From contig JAOALB010000020.1 in the NCBI GenBank assembly GCA_025331125.1, positions 124,001 to 188,000 on the forward strand: a stretch of 64,000 bases of DNA. Reading direction: 5' to 3'. A program made the translations under genes and the position numbers. Positions 11,890-24,015 of this stretch are shown in pieces (within the stretch, counting starts at the first letter, position 1; each line of letters opens with the position of its first letter). The notes beneath the pieces were generated by a model, which saw nothing but the letters and a program-made list of their open reading frames with translations, did not search any database and was not told where the DNA came from. Source of the stretch: Mycogone perniciosa. Taxonomy: Eukaryota; Ascomycota; Sordariomycetes; Hypocreales; Hypocreaceae.

Positions 11890-14800
11890 ATGGTACCAGG
11901 AGCAGCCTCCACAATAGCGCCTGCAGCAGTCGATGCTAGCAGATCTGTGTCACTCTCACGCTCACCGTCTCCAGAAGAGGCTTCCGGCGCAGCAGACAAA
12001 TCGACCGACGACAAGACGAGGAAGAGGGCAGCCAACGGCGACATCTCTGAGACGCCGCAAAAGGTCGCAAAGCGAAGGGCCGCTCGGGCCTGTGTATCAT
12101 GCCGCGCGCGAAAAGTCCGCTGCGACGTGGTTGAAGGCGCTCCATGTGGGAATTGCCGTTGGGATAATGTTGAGGTATGCGAATTCCTGAGCAATCCCGC
12201 TTTCGCATGACAAATTACACACACATTGCTGGCACACATGGGAATTCAAATCGATCGGGCGACTGACTGACTTTGCTATTCTCGTTCTAGTGTATCGTTC
12301 AGGAAAGTCGCCGGAAGAAGTGAGTGAACCCGCGATTCCGTTCGGCGCCCGATCTCCTATTGCCCCGGACTCTTCAGCCTCTCCGTGTCTCGCCAAGCGG
12401 CGTCTTGGTTTTGTAGACGACATACGAGTAGCGCAATGGCGCGGCCAGACTTTGAGGGCATTGCGGAGTTCCGGGGCTCGAATCCACAGACTATATCCCT
12501 TCTGGTTTCTTGCCGCCGAGATCTGTTCCACTGATGCAACTCCTAGGAAGAATCTCCTTACAGCGAGCACCGTGGGGCATGGCCCTTCAGCCGAGGCACA
12601 GCTGCGCTGCAAAGCCCCCCCCGCGAATCCTGTGGCTATCAACAGTGCGGATCTGCGCCGTCCTAGCAATGGCTCTGCGATCTCGTCAGCCAGTCTCGAC
12701 GGCCCAAACACGAACACGAACCTGCTCGCCAACTCTGTGGTTGACGGCCATGTCCCTCACATGATTTGTAAGTGCCCGATTTCCCACGCACACTCTTTTT
12801 TTTTTCTCCCGTTCCGTTCCATGCATTTTTCTATTTTTCTACTTGCTTAGCACGCTTGGCTTGTTTCATCTTCGCGGGTTCCACCAGAGGAGTGTTTTTG
12901 GAGAACTTCCCCCGATTCTCCGCATGCATCTCTGGTCCTGATCCTGACCCTGATCCCTCCCCCTGACCCACCCACACGTGCCGGAGCCTCCTTTCATCCG
13001 CCCCTCCACTCGGGACAAGACATATCATCACAAGACAGCTTGGGTTTTTCTTGGATTACGAATGGCAGCCCGCTTTCACATGCAAAGCCAACTCTTGGCC
13101 CTGTCTGGAAAACATGCTAACCACGAGACCACGCTGCTGCATTAGACCAACGCTCTGGATATCGCAATGACCCTGTTTTGCTCAGCAAGGCACAGGCCCC
13201 CGAAGCCAACGGCGCCTCCCCCTGGGGCAACGCCGCTGCTTCCATGAACCAGTCTAGCCCTTTCGGAGACGCAGCCCGAGACGCAGCCCGAGGCGCTCAG
13301 CTGCTCAAACCGTTTGAGCTTCCTCCCTTTGTGCGGCCGCTGCCCAGCAAGGTTGCGCCAGAGGATGTGAGGTATCTCCACGCCAAGGGCGCGCTGAGCA
13401 TTCCGTGCTTCTCCCTGCAGAATGCCCTGCTGCGCGCCTACGTCGAGTATGTACACCCGTACATGCCGCTCATGGACCTTATCCCTTTCCTCAACATCAT
13501 CAACCGCTACGATGGCGTCGAGGGGCAGATCAGCCTGTTCCTGTTCCACGCCGTCATGTTCTCAGCCACGGCGTTTGTCGATATGAGGCACCTGCGGGAA
13601 GCCGGGTACGCCACTCGCAAGGCTGCCCGAAAAGCCTTCTTCCAAAAGACAAGGGTAAGCAGCTCCACTCCTGCTTCGCACATCATCATATTCACATGTC
13701 AATAGTTGCTCTACGACTTCGACTATGAGTCGGACCGCCTCGTCCTTGTCCAGGGGCTGATGTTGATGACGTATTGGTACGAGACCCCCGATGACCAGAA
13801 GGACACCTGGCACTGGATGGGCGTGGCCATATCACTGGCCCACACCATCGGATTGCACCGTAACCCTAAGTCGACGAGTATGGCTCCCGCGACTCAGAGG
13901 CTCTGGAAACGCATCTGGTGGTCATGCTTCATGCGAGATCGCCTTATCGCCCTCGGCATGAGGCGTCCGACAAGGATCAAGGATGAGGACTTTGACGTGC
14001 CAATGCTCGTCGAGAGTGACTTTGAGATTGCGGCCCTGCCTGACAACATCGCCGTCATCCCTCAGGAGTGCACGCTGATGCGCGATGTGGGGATGCAGCT
14101 TGAGCTCGCCTCCATGTGCGTTGCCAAGGCGAAACTGTGCCTGTGCATCAGTCACATGCTAAAGGCGCAGTACTCGGTCCTTATCCGAGACAACATGAAG
14201 CCAGAGAATACCACAAACAGCACCATGATGCTGTTCCCTAACAAGAAGCTTGACAACGTGGATAGCGTCAAGGCCGTCGACTCTGAGCTCAAGGCTTGGG
14301 CAGAGTCACTGCCAACATGTTGCCAGTACCGCATGTTGGTTCCATCCGACGTCAAAAATGGAAAGTCGGTCATTGCAGTACAGCGAACGTTGCTTCACAT
14401 GGTATACCACACGACCATCTCGGCGCTCCACCGCCCCCAGTTTCTGCCTTCGTCACCTACGCATGTGCCGACGGTATCTCGCCAGGTTCAGGAGATGTCA
14501 CGCTTGAAGGTCAAGGATGCGGCCATGCACATCACGGGCATGGCAGCAGAGCTGCACCACCTTCGCCTGGAGAGGTATCTGCCCACAACAGGAGTGACGG
14601 TGATACTGCCTGCTATGATCATCCACTTGCTTGAGATGAAGAACCCCGTGCTGCAGATTCGCACACGGGCAACCAGGGGCTTCCGCCAGTGCATGCGGGT
14701 TATGGAGAAGCTTCGTGAAATTTACGCTGCTGCTGACTATGCTACCGGGTTCCTAGACGCTGCTCTGCGAAAGGCGGCTATTGATATTAATGCCAGCGTG

Positions 14801-15319
14801 GACCCTTCGACACTAGCGATGATGAAGGAGGTTCCAGCCGAGTTTAGTGCTCAAACGCCGCCGCCGGAAAATGCGCCATACATGACCGCTTCTGAGGTTC
14901 TGTTCAACGAGAGGCCAAGGGAGCTCAAGAGGGCGATTGCGCAACAACCTCGCACAATCAACACCGCTGTCCTGGAACTAACATCGGTGAACTCGCCTCC
15001 TCAGACCGACTTTGATTCCGCGGATCTTACGCCCAGTGCAAGCGGAGGCTCGGATGAAGTCCCCGTGGATATGGACATCATGGACGTGGACTTTATGCAA
15101 GGCCATGACGAGTTCGACTGGAATGCGGTCGCCGGTACCGACTTTGACGTGGATCAATGGCTCCAATTCCCACCCGAGGGGGTCAATGGCTCGGACGAGG
15201 GTCTAATAGCAAACGGATGTGATAATGACACCGAGGCGACGAATACAGCGACCAAGGATTTGGGCTGGGGTTTTCAACTCGAGGTAGATGCCACGGCGCA
15301 AGCCCAAACATCAACATAA
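11890..15319 (+). CDS. ctf1: Zn2Cys6 transcription factor, FarA/CTF1 (cutinase, fatty-acid response) family
   Basis: Proposed exons: 11890-12174, 12291-12319, 12547-12767, 13146-13654, 13706-15319 (885 aa). The DNA-binding cluster starts near residue 73 (CVSCRARKVRCD, then CGNCRWDNVEC) and is completed across intron 1. Next come ESRRKKKNLLTAS, AEAQLRCK, NSADLRRPS and HVPHMIYQRSGYR, blocks I recognise from the FarA/CTF1 family, then a fungal_trans (middle homology) region with LLYDFDYESDRLVLVQG and WHWMGVAISLAHTIGLHRNP. The acidic C-terminus ends with FDVDQWLQFPPEG-like sequence. The family activates beta-oxidation and cutinase genes in response to fatty acids. Introns 2 (227 nt) and 3 (378 nt) are much longer than others here; intron 2 holds a tRNA-like segment. 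Alpha versus beta paralog is not resolved. Confidence 0.88.
12422..12495 (+). pseudogene. tRNA-like relic inside intron 2 of the CTF1-like gene
   Basis: An A-box-like word TAGCGCAATGG (12429-12439) and a B-box-like word GGCTCGAATCC (12475-12485) lie 46 nt apart start to start, close to normal tRNA geometry. The D-arm can pair (GCGC with GCGC), but the acceptor and anticodon stems do not form and the T stem has mismatches. I therefore read it as a decayed tRNA or tRNA-derived SINE head. Chance similarity is possible. Confidence 0.35.
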
Positions 15320-17750
15320 AACCCAACAATTAAATCACCATGAAGATGAAGGTCAACAAAAGCTTAGGTTCGGGATTTGATTTTTTATTCGATTTATGAT
15401 ATCCCATATCGCATTTCTCTCATACTAGTATTCAGGAAAGGGTCTATTTGGCGGGGGAGCATCTCTTTTGGCCATATTATATGTGACATAGAATTGGGAC
15501 ATGGTCGAGGACGGCGTTGAATACATACTGTCTAGATAATAGGCAAAGTCTGGGGAACGGTGCATAATGATGGGAGGGCTGTGTTTATCCGTTTCGCACT
15601 CTTTAAGGCTAGAAAGGGATTTGTTGGGATTACGATCAGCCCTTCGGCTGCTATTGGGAATGGCGTTGATGAATGAAGGATTGAGGACCAGACATCTTGG
15701 TCACTAGGAATATATGTGGGAAAGGGCCATTGCAGTGATGGATAATGAATGAAGCAAGTTTGCTCGCAATAGTTCCTGGGTGATATGAAGCTCTTGATTG
15801 GGGTCTCCTCGTGAGTGTGATATACGTCATCGGACAGAAAGCTAGATTGATTAACAGCACAGGACCCGTTCTGTTGCCAAAGCTCAGCGAATCGGCTGCG
15901 AGATGATGAAGCAACCTGGAGTAGCAACCTGGAGTTGGCCATGGCAATCTCCCCATTGGTCAACGGCGGGGGAACCCAGGGCGAACGTCCCCAGAGAACA
16001 GCCCTGCGCGTGGCTTTGCTGTCAGCCAGTCAGTCATTCGTTCATCCATCATCACCATCGTCATCATCATCAGGGGGGATTTGCCATGGGAATAGTATTA
16101 CTATTAGTAGGCTGCTGTTGGACAGGCGGGTGATCTGCAATTAGTTTTGCTAAGCCAATCAATGCCTGCCAACAATCCGGTGTCGTGTTTGCTGTGCAGC
16201 CTTGCATTTATTTATTCGTTCCGCTGTCGTATAAAAAAAAATTGGATGGCCGGGGCCCTGGTCCGTATGGTGTCTGGGGGGAGCCGTGGCGTCCTCTGAT
16301 TGTGCCTCTGCCCCCAGCAACGGCCACGCCATGTGTTCTCGCTTGACTGTGTGCTGTGAGTGAGTGAGTGAGGAGGAACAAGGAAGATGGTGATGTCTGG
16401 GGGAAAGCATGCACAGGCAGACGAGACGTGACCATTGCCACTGTGGTGAGTCGAGATCCAGCACTATGCCCTGAATTACGAGCAGCAGACACGAGTTGGC
16501 ACTCCGTACTCCGTACTCCGCAGAGTGCACGCGATACGAGGAGACAGACAGCCTTGTCGGGGAAGAAAATAATATCGGCTTGCTGGCGCTAGCCTTGGCT
16601 ATTCACCCACTTCCCATAATAATCCACAGCGTGAACTGGGGTCACACGGCGTTGTTCGGCCAGCCAGCCAGCCATGGGGGGCAAATCAATCAATATCCGT
16701 ATGGAGGCCATTCACTAATACGGAGTAACTTGGATGGGCTTTGATGAGATGAGATGAGGCAGCCACCATCTCGGGGAAATTCCTTTGATTAACGGGTCTT
16801 TTTTTCCCTCCTCTCTTCTTCCCTTTCAACACCATCGCCAACTGTCGTCCTCCTTTTTGCCCTCGTGGTTCCAGTCACTCATTCTTCCTAACGCGTTTTT
16901 CTGTGCCGCGGCACGTCTACATTCACTTGATTCTCCTTGTTTTTTCCTCGTCCAATTAATTATTACGTACTATTGGAATTTTCTTATTATTCCAGTTTGT
17001 CTCTCGCCTATTTTTTTTTATGTTCGCCTCCCCCTAGACAGCCTCCCTTTTGTACGAGTGCACCTCGCACAGCTCAGCACAGCTCAGCACAGCTCAGGCG
17101 AATACGCGCGCGCCACACCACGCCCGAGGGCTCCACGTCTGCCCATTCGCTGCCTTGCCTGCCACTCTACGAGAACTACTGCAGCTCTGCAGCTCTGCTT
17201 CTGCGCCAAACTGATCGTCCAGTTGCTCTGCTGGCTGCTTCTGCCAGCTCAGCGGTTCCATTCCTGCGGCTATCCGCCTGCAGAGAGGAAAAGAGGGCCC
17301 TTTGGATTGATTCCCAAGTGCGGAGTCGGCCCATTGACTCTTTTTCGCCTTCTACCCTTTTTTTCTTGCTATATTTCTTGGTGGTTTCCTCTCGCGAAGG
17401 GGGAAGTTCCAAGGCAAGGAGGACAGGGAAGAGAAGAAAAAACCCTTTGCTGCTGCAGCCCTTCTGCTGCAGCTTCCCTGTTTCTGCTCTGCTGTTTTGG
17501 GGCTGAAAATCTTTCTGTCTTCATTTGCTGTCTCGCATGGCGGTGACCTCATAGCTCTTCGTCTAGTCACGCCATTCCTCGACTATGGGCATCACCAACG
17601 AGAACCGAATCATCAGCAACGTCGTTCCGCCCGGTCCGTGAGGGAGGGGAAAAGAACAAGAAGACGACAACGACAGATCATGCCGCCGCAGCAGCACACC
17701 GCAATTCTTCCTTGCCGTTCGACGACGACAGCGACGTTCGAGCAACAATC
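15320..17750. other. Spacer and pyrimidine-rich leader of GAS2-domain gene
   Basis: About 2.4 kb without a supported gene. Notable items are tandem ACTCCGT words at 16502-16520, a CAGCTCAGCA triplication near 17067-17097, and a long CT/T-rich strand from about 16790 to 17520 that probably contains the promoter and 5' leader of the downstream gene. Long open frames there encode only Phe/Ser/Leu-rich low-complexity peptide and are not credible. Confidence 0.55.
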
Positions 17751-20510
17751 ATGAGCGAGCCGCCTTTCCTCGTCAAGCCCAAGAGGCTTTCTACCCCGGC
17801 GCCGAGCCAACTGCTCTCTGCGAGGCAGCGTGCCGCGGATGATTTCTTCACCCATCTCGACCCTGCTACAGTTGTTGATGCGTTGGCGTTGCCCACCGGT
17901 GTCTTACGGAGCTGTCTTAATGGAGCTTCCGCGACCGAACGAGATTTTGCCATGCGCACGGCGATGGCGTCCCAGAGGATATGGGAGTGGCTGAATGAGC
18001 TAGGCCAGTGGAATTGGCCGACCGATAGCCCGTCTGACGGTTTCGAGAAGCCAAGCGCCACGCGAAGAAAGCTTTTTCTCCCCGTTGTGGCCTCGGCTGA
18101 GGAGGCTGTCCAGAAACAGTACATGGGCAGTTTACTCGCCGACGAGGTGGAGGAATACGGGAGGAGGATTGAGGAGATACAGCGAGACATGGACGAGCTG
18201 GCGCTGGAGGAGATCAAGCGCCATGTTTTACACGACTATATCCTTCCGCTTTCGAGACCGAGCACCCCGATGAACTTGGATCCGAATCGATCGATGCTGT
18301 CGGCTTTGACGAGCTACCACAAGATGGAGGATATTTCCGTCCTCATCACCGCAATTGTGGTCCAGACGCTGCCCAATCTAGCGAGATTGACTCAATTGCT
18401 GCAACTCTGGATCATGCGACTCATCGTGCTCCGACAGGTCGATCTTTTTCTACAACCACTTGAAGATGCAGAGCGCTTTTTGGGAGAGTGCTGGGATACC
18501 GTTGCACCATCCCATTCCCATTGGCACATGAGAAGACCAGCCAGACAAGTTACTGCCCGGCCTGACTCGACATTAACGCGAGAAGAGTTCGAGGCCAAAA
18601 GGCGTGTGCTTGCACAGAAGGTTGCACAACCTGGACATGCTTTGGACTATATGCTTGATTGCCTGGAAGGGCCCTCCGATACCCTCCCAGACGACTGGTT
18701 GAACCGCATGGAGGATGTGGAACAGGGCTACAGCGAATGGGTTGCTACTTGCGAGCGAAAGATTTCCGAGGCCCAATGGCTCAAGGCTGTCCAGTCTCGT
18801 CCAGTCTCTCGCTCTCCCCCATTGGTGAAGGTCCGCCAATCTGAGGAGGATAACACAAGCCAGTCAAGTGGTTTCCAGGGTACTAAGCTAAGCAACGAGA
18901 CTATTGTACCATTCAGGGAGCCAAATTATGGGGTGTTTTTGGACCCTACTAAGAAGATGAACTCATCAGTTTCCAGCCTTGCCCCGTCAGGCGATGAATC
19001 AGATGTCTCCCACAACCCGCGCTCCATTGCCAACATCGATGGAGCGAACGACAACGGCGTCTCTTTGTTCAGGCCCAGGCGGAATATTATCGAAAGCGGC
19101 AACACATCAGACCAGGAGACGCTAGGAGGAGCAATGGTCTGGTCTTCTTCACCGGATGAACTCAGCCTCATTGACGAAGTCATGTCCCCGGTCGAAGAGG
19201 AGGATGAGGAAGACGCGTTTGAATTACCACCGCTACGAAGCAGCACGAGACGCGACAGCTTTGTTTCCCAAACATCCACTGTCGTACACAACACGTCGAG
19301 ATACTTTGACGACATGTCTAGCGACCTTCCGGAGGTGTCTGGCTCACCTGCTGTTCCCAGGAGTCGACTACGCGAAGCAATTTTCCCTGGTCATGGGGCC
19401 AGTCCGCCAAGCTCACCCCCAGAGGCTCACCGAAATACACGCGAAGGATCCATGGCACTTCTTGATAGCCCTATGATTACAGCTATTCCAGAGGATGAAG
19501 AATTCCTCAAGTCGCCCATTGATGGCTCGTTCTTTGATGACTATGACGATTCGTTCTCCATGGAATTATCAGGAGGTGTCTTCCGCCGAGAGAGCATGGG
19601 TGATCAGAGGCTACGAGAGCAAATCTATCAAATCATCGAATCAATCCCAGCCAAAATCAAGCTCTCGACTGAGACGCCAACGATCAACCTAAATCCACCC
19701 GACCTCCAGCTCCCGCGACTTAAGAAGAAACCGTCCAGGGAGCCTGTGAAGCGGAGTACGTCGGGGCTCTCGAACAGAACAGTCACACCTTCGTTCACGC
19801 TGTCGCCGGCAAAGAATACTAGACAGCCACGCCAACGGGGCCAGCAGCCGATCAAGGTCTATCATCTCTCTCGATCGAATGGCGACGCACCGATCAAGCT
19901 CTTCATTCGCTGTGTCGGCGAGAATGGCGAGCGCGTCATGGTCCGCGTTGGTGGTGGATGGGCTGACCTAAGCGAATATCTGAAGGAGTATGTCAGCCAC
20001 CATGGTAGTCGTTCCAATGGGAAGGAAAAGGCCGCCAAGGTGGAGGTCCGAGGCCTTTCTCGAGCTTCCACTATGCCAGTAGGATCGAGCCCTCCCAGCA
20101 GGCCACCTTCTGTGGCTGGTGACAGGTCATCAATGAGTCCCTTGAGCATACGCAAGACGCGCAGGGGTAGTGAGGCCCTCCCAAGAATACGACGACCAAA
20201 AACACCGGTGAATTCTGGTCCGTCAACGGAGGAAACACCTCCGTCTGATGGCTCAGCCCGATCCGAGAGACCAGGTTCCCAGCTTAGCTGGGTCGAGGAT
20301 GAGAGCTCTTCCCTAGGTCTCGCGGGACCAAGGGCCAAGAAGATTGAAATGAGCGAAGAAAATAAGGCTTGGGTGGAAAGTGTGAAGGAAAAGGTGCGGA
20401 TGGTTAGTGGGGAGCGAAGAGCAATGACGACGCCACTCGATGACCACAGGAATAAGTTCGGGGAGTTGGGCAAAGTGGGCGGTACGAAGCGACTGTTCCG
20501 AAGAACCTGA
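17751..20510 (+). CDS. GAS2/GAR-domain protein, probable microtubule-associated
   Basis: Intronless, 919 aa from the ATG at 17751 (MSEPPFLVKPKR). The N-terminal half (about residues 20-360) is mostly helical, with an EEVEEYGRRIEEIQRDMDE coiled-coil-like stretch. The middle (about 370-690) is acidic and Ser-rich. Residues about 700-752 form a GAS2-related (GAR) module with FIRCVGENGERVMVRVGGG followed by WADLSEYLKEY. In animals this module binds microtubules and links them to actin; here the microtubule role is inferred from the domain. The C-terminal 160 residues are basic and Pro/Ser-rich, as expected for a disordered, possibly phosphorylated tail. No calponin-homology domain is present, unlike animal GAS2 proteins. 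Confidence 0.8.
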   Translation: MSEPPFLVKPKRLSTPAPSQLLSARQRAADDFFTHLDPATVVDALALPTGVLRSCLNGASATERDFAMRTAMASQRIWEWLNELGQWNWPTDSPSDGFEKPSATRRKLFLPVVASAEEAVQKQYMGSLLADEVEEYGRRIEEIQRDMDELALEEIKRHVLHDYILPLSRPSTPMNLDPNRSMLSALTSYHKMEDISVLITAIVVQTLPNLARLTQLLQLWIMRLIVLRQVDLFLQPLEDAERFLGECWDTVAPSHSHWHMRRPARQVTARPDSTLTREEFEAKRRVLAQKVAQPGHALDYMLDCLEGPSDTLPDDWLNRMEDVEQGYSEWVATCERKISEAQWLKAVQSRPVSRSPPLVKVRQSEEDNTSQSSGFQGTKLSNETIVPFREPNYGVFLDPTKKMNSSVSSLAPSGDESDVSHNPRSIANIDGANDNGVSLFRPRRNIIESGNTSDQETLGGAMVWSSSPDELSLIDEVMSPVEEEDEEDAFELPPLRSSTRRDSFVSQTSTVVHNTSRYFDDMSSDLPEVSGSPAVPRSRLREAIFPGHGASPPSSPPEAHRNTREGSMALLDSPMITAIPEDEEFLKSPIDGSFFDDYDDSFSMELSGGVFRRESMGDQRLREQIYQIIESIPAKIKLSTETPTINLNPPDLQLPRLKKKPSREPVKRSTSGLSNRTVTPSFTLSPAKNTRQPRQRGQQPIKVYHLSRSNGDAPIKLFIRCVGENGERVMVRVGGGWADLSEYLKEYVSHHGSRSNGKEKAAKVEVRGLSRASTMPVGSSPPSRPPSVAGDRSSMSPLSIRKTRRGSEALPRIRRPKTPVNSGPSTEETPPSDGSARSERPGSQLSWVEDESSSLGLAGPRAKKIEMSEENKAWVESVKEKVRMVSGERRAMTTPLDDHRNKFGELGKVGGTKRLFRRT

Positions 20511-21299
20511 TGCATTTCTTTATTTTTTGGAGACACGACTATCTTACCACCATGGGAAAGGGACGGGAGGAAGTCATCATTTCTATCTTTTTTGCTCGGC
20601 GAGGGACGATGAGGCAATAATCGTTTTTTCATGAGGAAGTTCTGAAGGCGATTGTGGAGTTCTTGGAATGGGCACTTGTTTGGGGGTGGGCATTGCATGT
20701 CATATATATAACACATACGCGTTTACATGAGGTGCACTTTGCGGGAGCGGGAGCGAGTTTATCAGGGAGGATTCGGAGGATACCCATTAGGTACTTACGG
20801 TTTATTACTATATTTTATCAAGTCACTCGCTACATCTTTACTTGATTGCTTCCTCAGCTGTGTGATGTGTATTTGGTTTGTTGGGTGAGGTTGTGGTGAG
20901 CTGTTTGATATGAGTGTCGATGGTATTCTAGGCACTCAACTGTCAATATTCAAGCAAGCATCAAGAACATAAGACTTGTTATGAGCTTTATTTTATTAAA
21001 ATTTCCATTGTTCCAACCAAATCAGATTAAAATGTCAAGACTGTACGAAGTAAGTAAAAGCGATTATCTCAAACCGCCAAACTGCCCACGTCAAAGCTCC
21101 AGGGTAAGTCCCTGGTGTCATTACATCATCACGCCACGGCATCTCCAGGGTTAGGGTCGTTATCGATAATCCGAAAAAAAGTTGCTTGACCGAAGTCCAC
21201 TCGAAATTTCAGCTTGGTCCCGCGACAGAACCATCCAATTCAACCAATCCATTTGGCAAAAAACACCACCATTCGAGACGAATTCTACGGGCTGCCACA
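20511..21299. other. Spacer upstream of NOP2
   Basis: No gene seen. The frame upstream of the NOP2 ATG is open back to 21186 but its in-frame start there is not an ATG, and the recognised NOP2 N-terminus begins at 21300. An AT-rich part lies at 20900-21040. Confidence 0.5.
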
Positions 21300-23777
21300 A
21301 TGGGTCAAGGACGTCGCATGAAGAAAAAGCAGGGCATGCCTGAGCCGCTGTCCGAAGAGCACTTTGCGAAACTCAAGAGGAAAGCCGGATTGCCGGTTGA
21401 CGACCTGCCAGCTGCGAAACCGTCGTCGAGCAAGAAGCGCAAGACTTCCAAAGGCGCTGCCGCCGCCGCCCCTGTGGTGAAGAAGGCTGCGAAGGCTGAG
21501 AAGTCAGCCCCGCAGGCGAAGACGAGGATCAATGGCAAGTTGGTGAAGAAGAAGCTGCCAGAGCCGGAGGAGGAGGAGGATGATGATGATATGGGTGATG
21601 AGTTTGGAGGATCAGATTTGGAGGACGATGAGTTTTCTGAATTGGAGGGGGATGAGAAGAAGGGCCAGATTTGGTCTGATGATGAAGACGAGGATGAGGA
21701 TGACTCTGTATTCGATTCTGATGACCAGGAACAAAGCGGCAAGAAAGACAAGTTTGTTTTCTCAGACGACGAGGATGAATCCGACGCAGAGGAGAAACTA
21801 ACAGCCGCCAACATTGCGGGTCTGTCGCGGAAGCTTGACAAGAAGCTGGCAGAGGATAAAGCCGTCGTCGACGCCGAGATGCAAGAGTCGGCGATGCAGA
21901 CCAACATTGACGGGCCGAAGATCTTTGGCGATGAGGACGATGAGGATGACGACTTGGCAGCGAAGAGCAAGGCCCTGTTGGCGCCGGATTTGCAGCTTCT
22001 GAGACAGAGAATAACTGATACAATACGGGTGTTGGATGACTTTGCGAATTTGGCGGAGCAGGGGAGGTCAAGGGCGGAGTACACTGCCCAGTTGCTCAAA
22101 GATATCTGCGCGGTATGTGGTTCTTGTTCTTGCCCATTTGTACTTTGAGTATGGCGTGGATGAGTGGCTAATATGGACTGGGGACTGCAGTACTACGGCT
22201 ATAGCCCGTACCTGGCGGAGAAGCTTTACAACCTGTTTACGCCACGGGAGGCGTTTGCTTTCTTTGAGGCTAACGAGATGCCTCGCCCTGTCGTCATTCG
22301 TACGAATACGCTGCGAACACACAGGAGAGACCTTGCCCAGGCACTGGTAAGTTCCCTCTCTCCCTTTATACTGGTAGGTGAACATAGCTGATCGACTTTG
22401 GGGCAGATCAACCGCGGTGTGACGCTAGAGCCTGTTGGAAAATGGAGCAAAGTCGGTCTTCAGATCTTCGAGGCGAATGTCCCCCTTGGTGCTACCCCCG
22501 AGTATCTTGCGGGCCATTATATTATCCAGGCGGCAGCGTCTTTCTTGCCCGTCATGGCGCTTTCACCTCAGCCGTATGTCCCCCCCCCTGGTCACTTGAA
22601 AGGAAAGAGAACTAATTGTATCGGACAGGAATGAGCGAGTTCTGGATGTATGTGCTTGAGCAGCCTTCCCCTTCATTGGTGTCTCCCTACTGTAGAGATT
22701 TTATGGTATTTGACTGGAAGATCGGACTAACTCGCTGATTAGATGGCTTCTGCTCCTGGTGGAAAAACGACTCACTGCGCTGCGTTGATGAACGTAAGAT
22801 GATGCTCATGTTATTCTATGTCATGGTGAGCTTGCGCTGACGATTTCACAGAACACTGGTGTCATCTTTGCAAACGATCCCAACAAGTCTCGTGCCAAAG
22901 GTCTGATCGGTAACGTCCACCGCTTGGGTTGCCGCAACGTTATTGTTTGCAGCTATGATGGTCGGGATTTCCCCAGGGTCATGGGCGGTTTCGACCGGTA
23001 AGATTTTCACACAAAAACTCACAAGACTGAAAACAAAAACTGACAAGACATGTTCGCAAGGGTATTGCTCGACGCTCCTTGCTCTGGAACAGGCGTTATT
23101 TCCAAGGATCCTAGTGTGAAGACCAACAAGGATGAGAAGGATTTCATTTCGCTGCCGCATACGCAGAAGCAGCTTCTGCTGTCGGCTATTGACTCTGTCA
23201 ACCATGCGAGCGAAACGGGAGGCTATCTCGTTTACTCAACATGTAGTGTGACCGTCGAGGAGAAGTAAGTCCCGCACATACACTCTACAATTCCGCAGAC
23301 TAACCGTCATCTAGTGAGCAAGTCGTTGCTTATGCTCTTTCCCGGCGTCCCAACGTCAGACTCGTAGACACCGGCATTCCCTTCGGCAAAGAAGGCTTCA
23401 CCAGCTACATGGGCAAGAAATTCCCCTCAAGTCTCAAACTCACCCGCCGCTTCTACCCTCACTCCCACAACATCGACGGCTTCTTCGTCGCTAAATTCCA
23501 CAAGATCGGCCCCACGCCACCCAACGCCGTCTCGGGCTCTAAGAAGAGCAACGGCTCTGCTGCTGCTTCTACTTCTCGCGACGAGGAGGTTATTGACAAG
23601 ACGCCTATTACTACGGATGATGATGATAACGAGGAGTCAAAGGGCAAGGGCGGGGTTAGCGCGTTTGATGACGACGAGGATCAGAAGTATATGGATCGTG
23701 CGAAGAAGAATGCTATGCGTAGGAGAGGTTTGGACCCCAAGTCTTTGCAGAAACCTAAGAATAAGGGGAAGAAATAA
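21300..23777 (+). CDS. NOP2: 25S rRNA (cytosine-C5)-methyltransferase NOP2
   Basis: Nucleolar m5C methyltransferase of the large-subunit rRNA, needed for 60S assembly. Eight proposed exons: 21300-22112, 22191-22346, 22407-22573, 22629-22647, 22743-22793, 22852-22997, 23061-23264, 23315-23777 (672 aa). The start is MGQGRRMKKKQGMPEPL, typical of Nop2. Residues about 25-240 are lysine- and acid-rich. The catalytic region carries the SAM motif LDMASAPGGKTTHCAAL (spanning the 19-nt exon 4), motif IV LLDAPCSGTGVISKDPSV and motif VI YSTCSVTVEEN with the catalytic Cys. RRFYPHSHNIDGFFVAKF closes the fold, and the tail is basic/acidic. It faces LSG1 tail to tail with 238 bp between stops. The seven introns are numerous for this window. 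Confidence 0.95.
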
Positions 23778-24015
23778 GGAGATAATGCAATGGAAGGGGG
23801 GGAAAGTGGTTACTGGAAATGTTTTTCGTAATGAAGTACATACGACATCAGGTAAAAGGGGGACAGTTTGGACTGTCAATACTAGTTTTTTTTTGGAGAC
23901 CGTTGTGTTGCTTTCGCTGTAATGCAAGATGTAACCGCCATGATCACGAAATGAGGAACAACAAGAGGTTTGATCATGAACTTTTACTTTCCTTTTTTCT
24001 GCACAAATGAGATAT

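Noticed and set aside
16785..17546. 253-codon plus-strand open frame
   Set aside because: Pyrimidine-rich DNA giving Phe/Leu/Ser/Cys runs; most likely the leader of the GAS2-domain gene.
21305..22099. 264-codon minus-strand open frame opposite NOP2
   Set aside because: Ser-rich shadow of the Asp/Glu/Lys-rich N-terminal part of NOP2.
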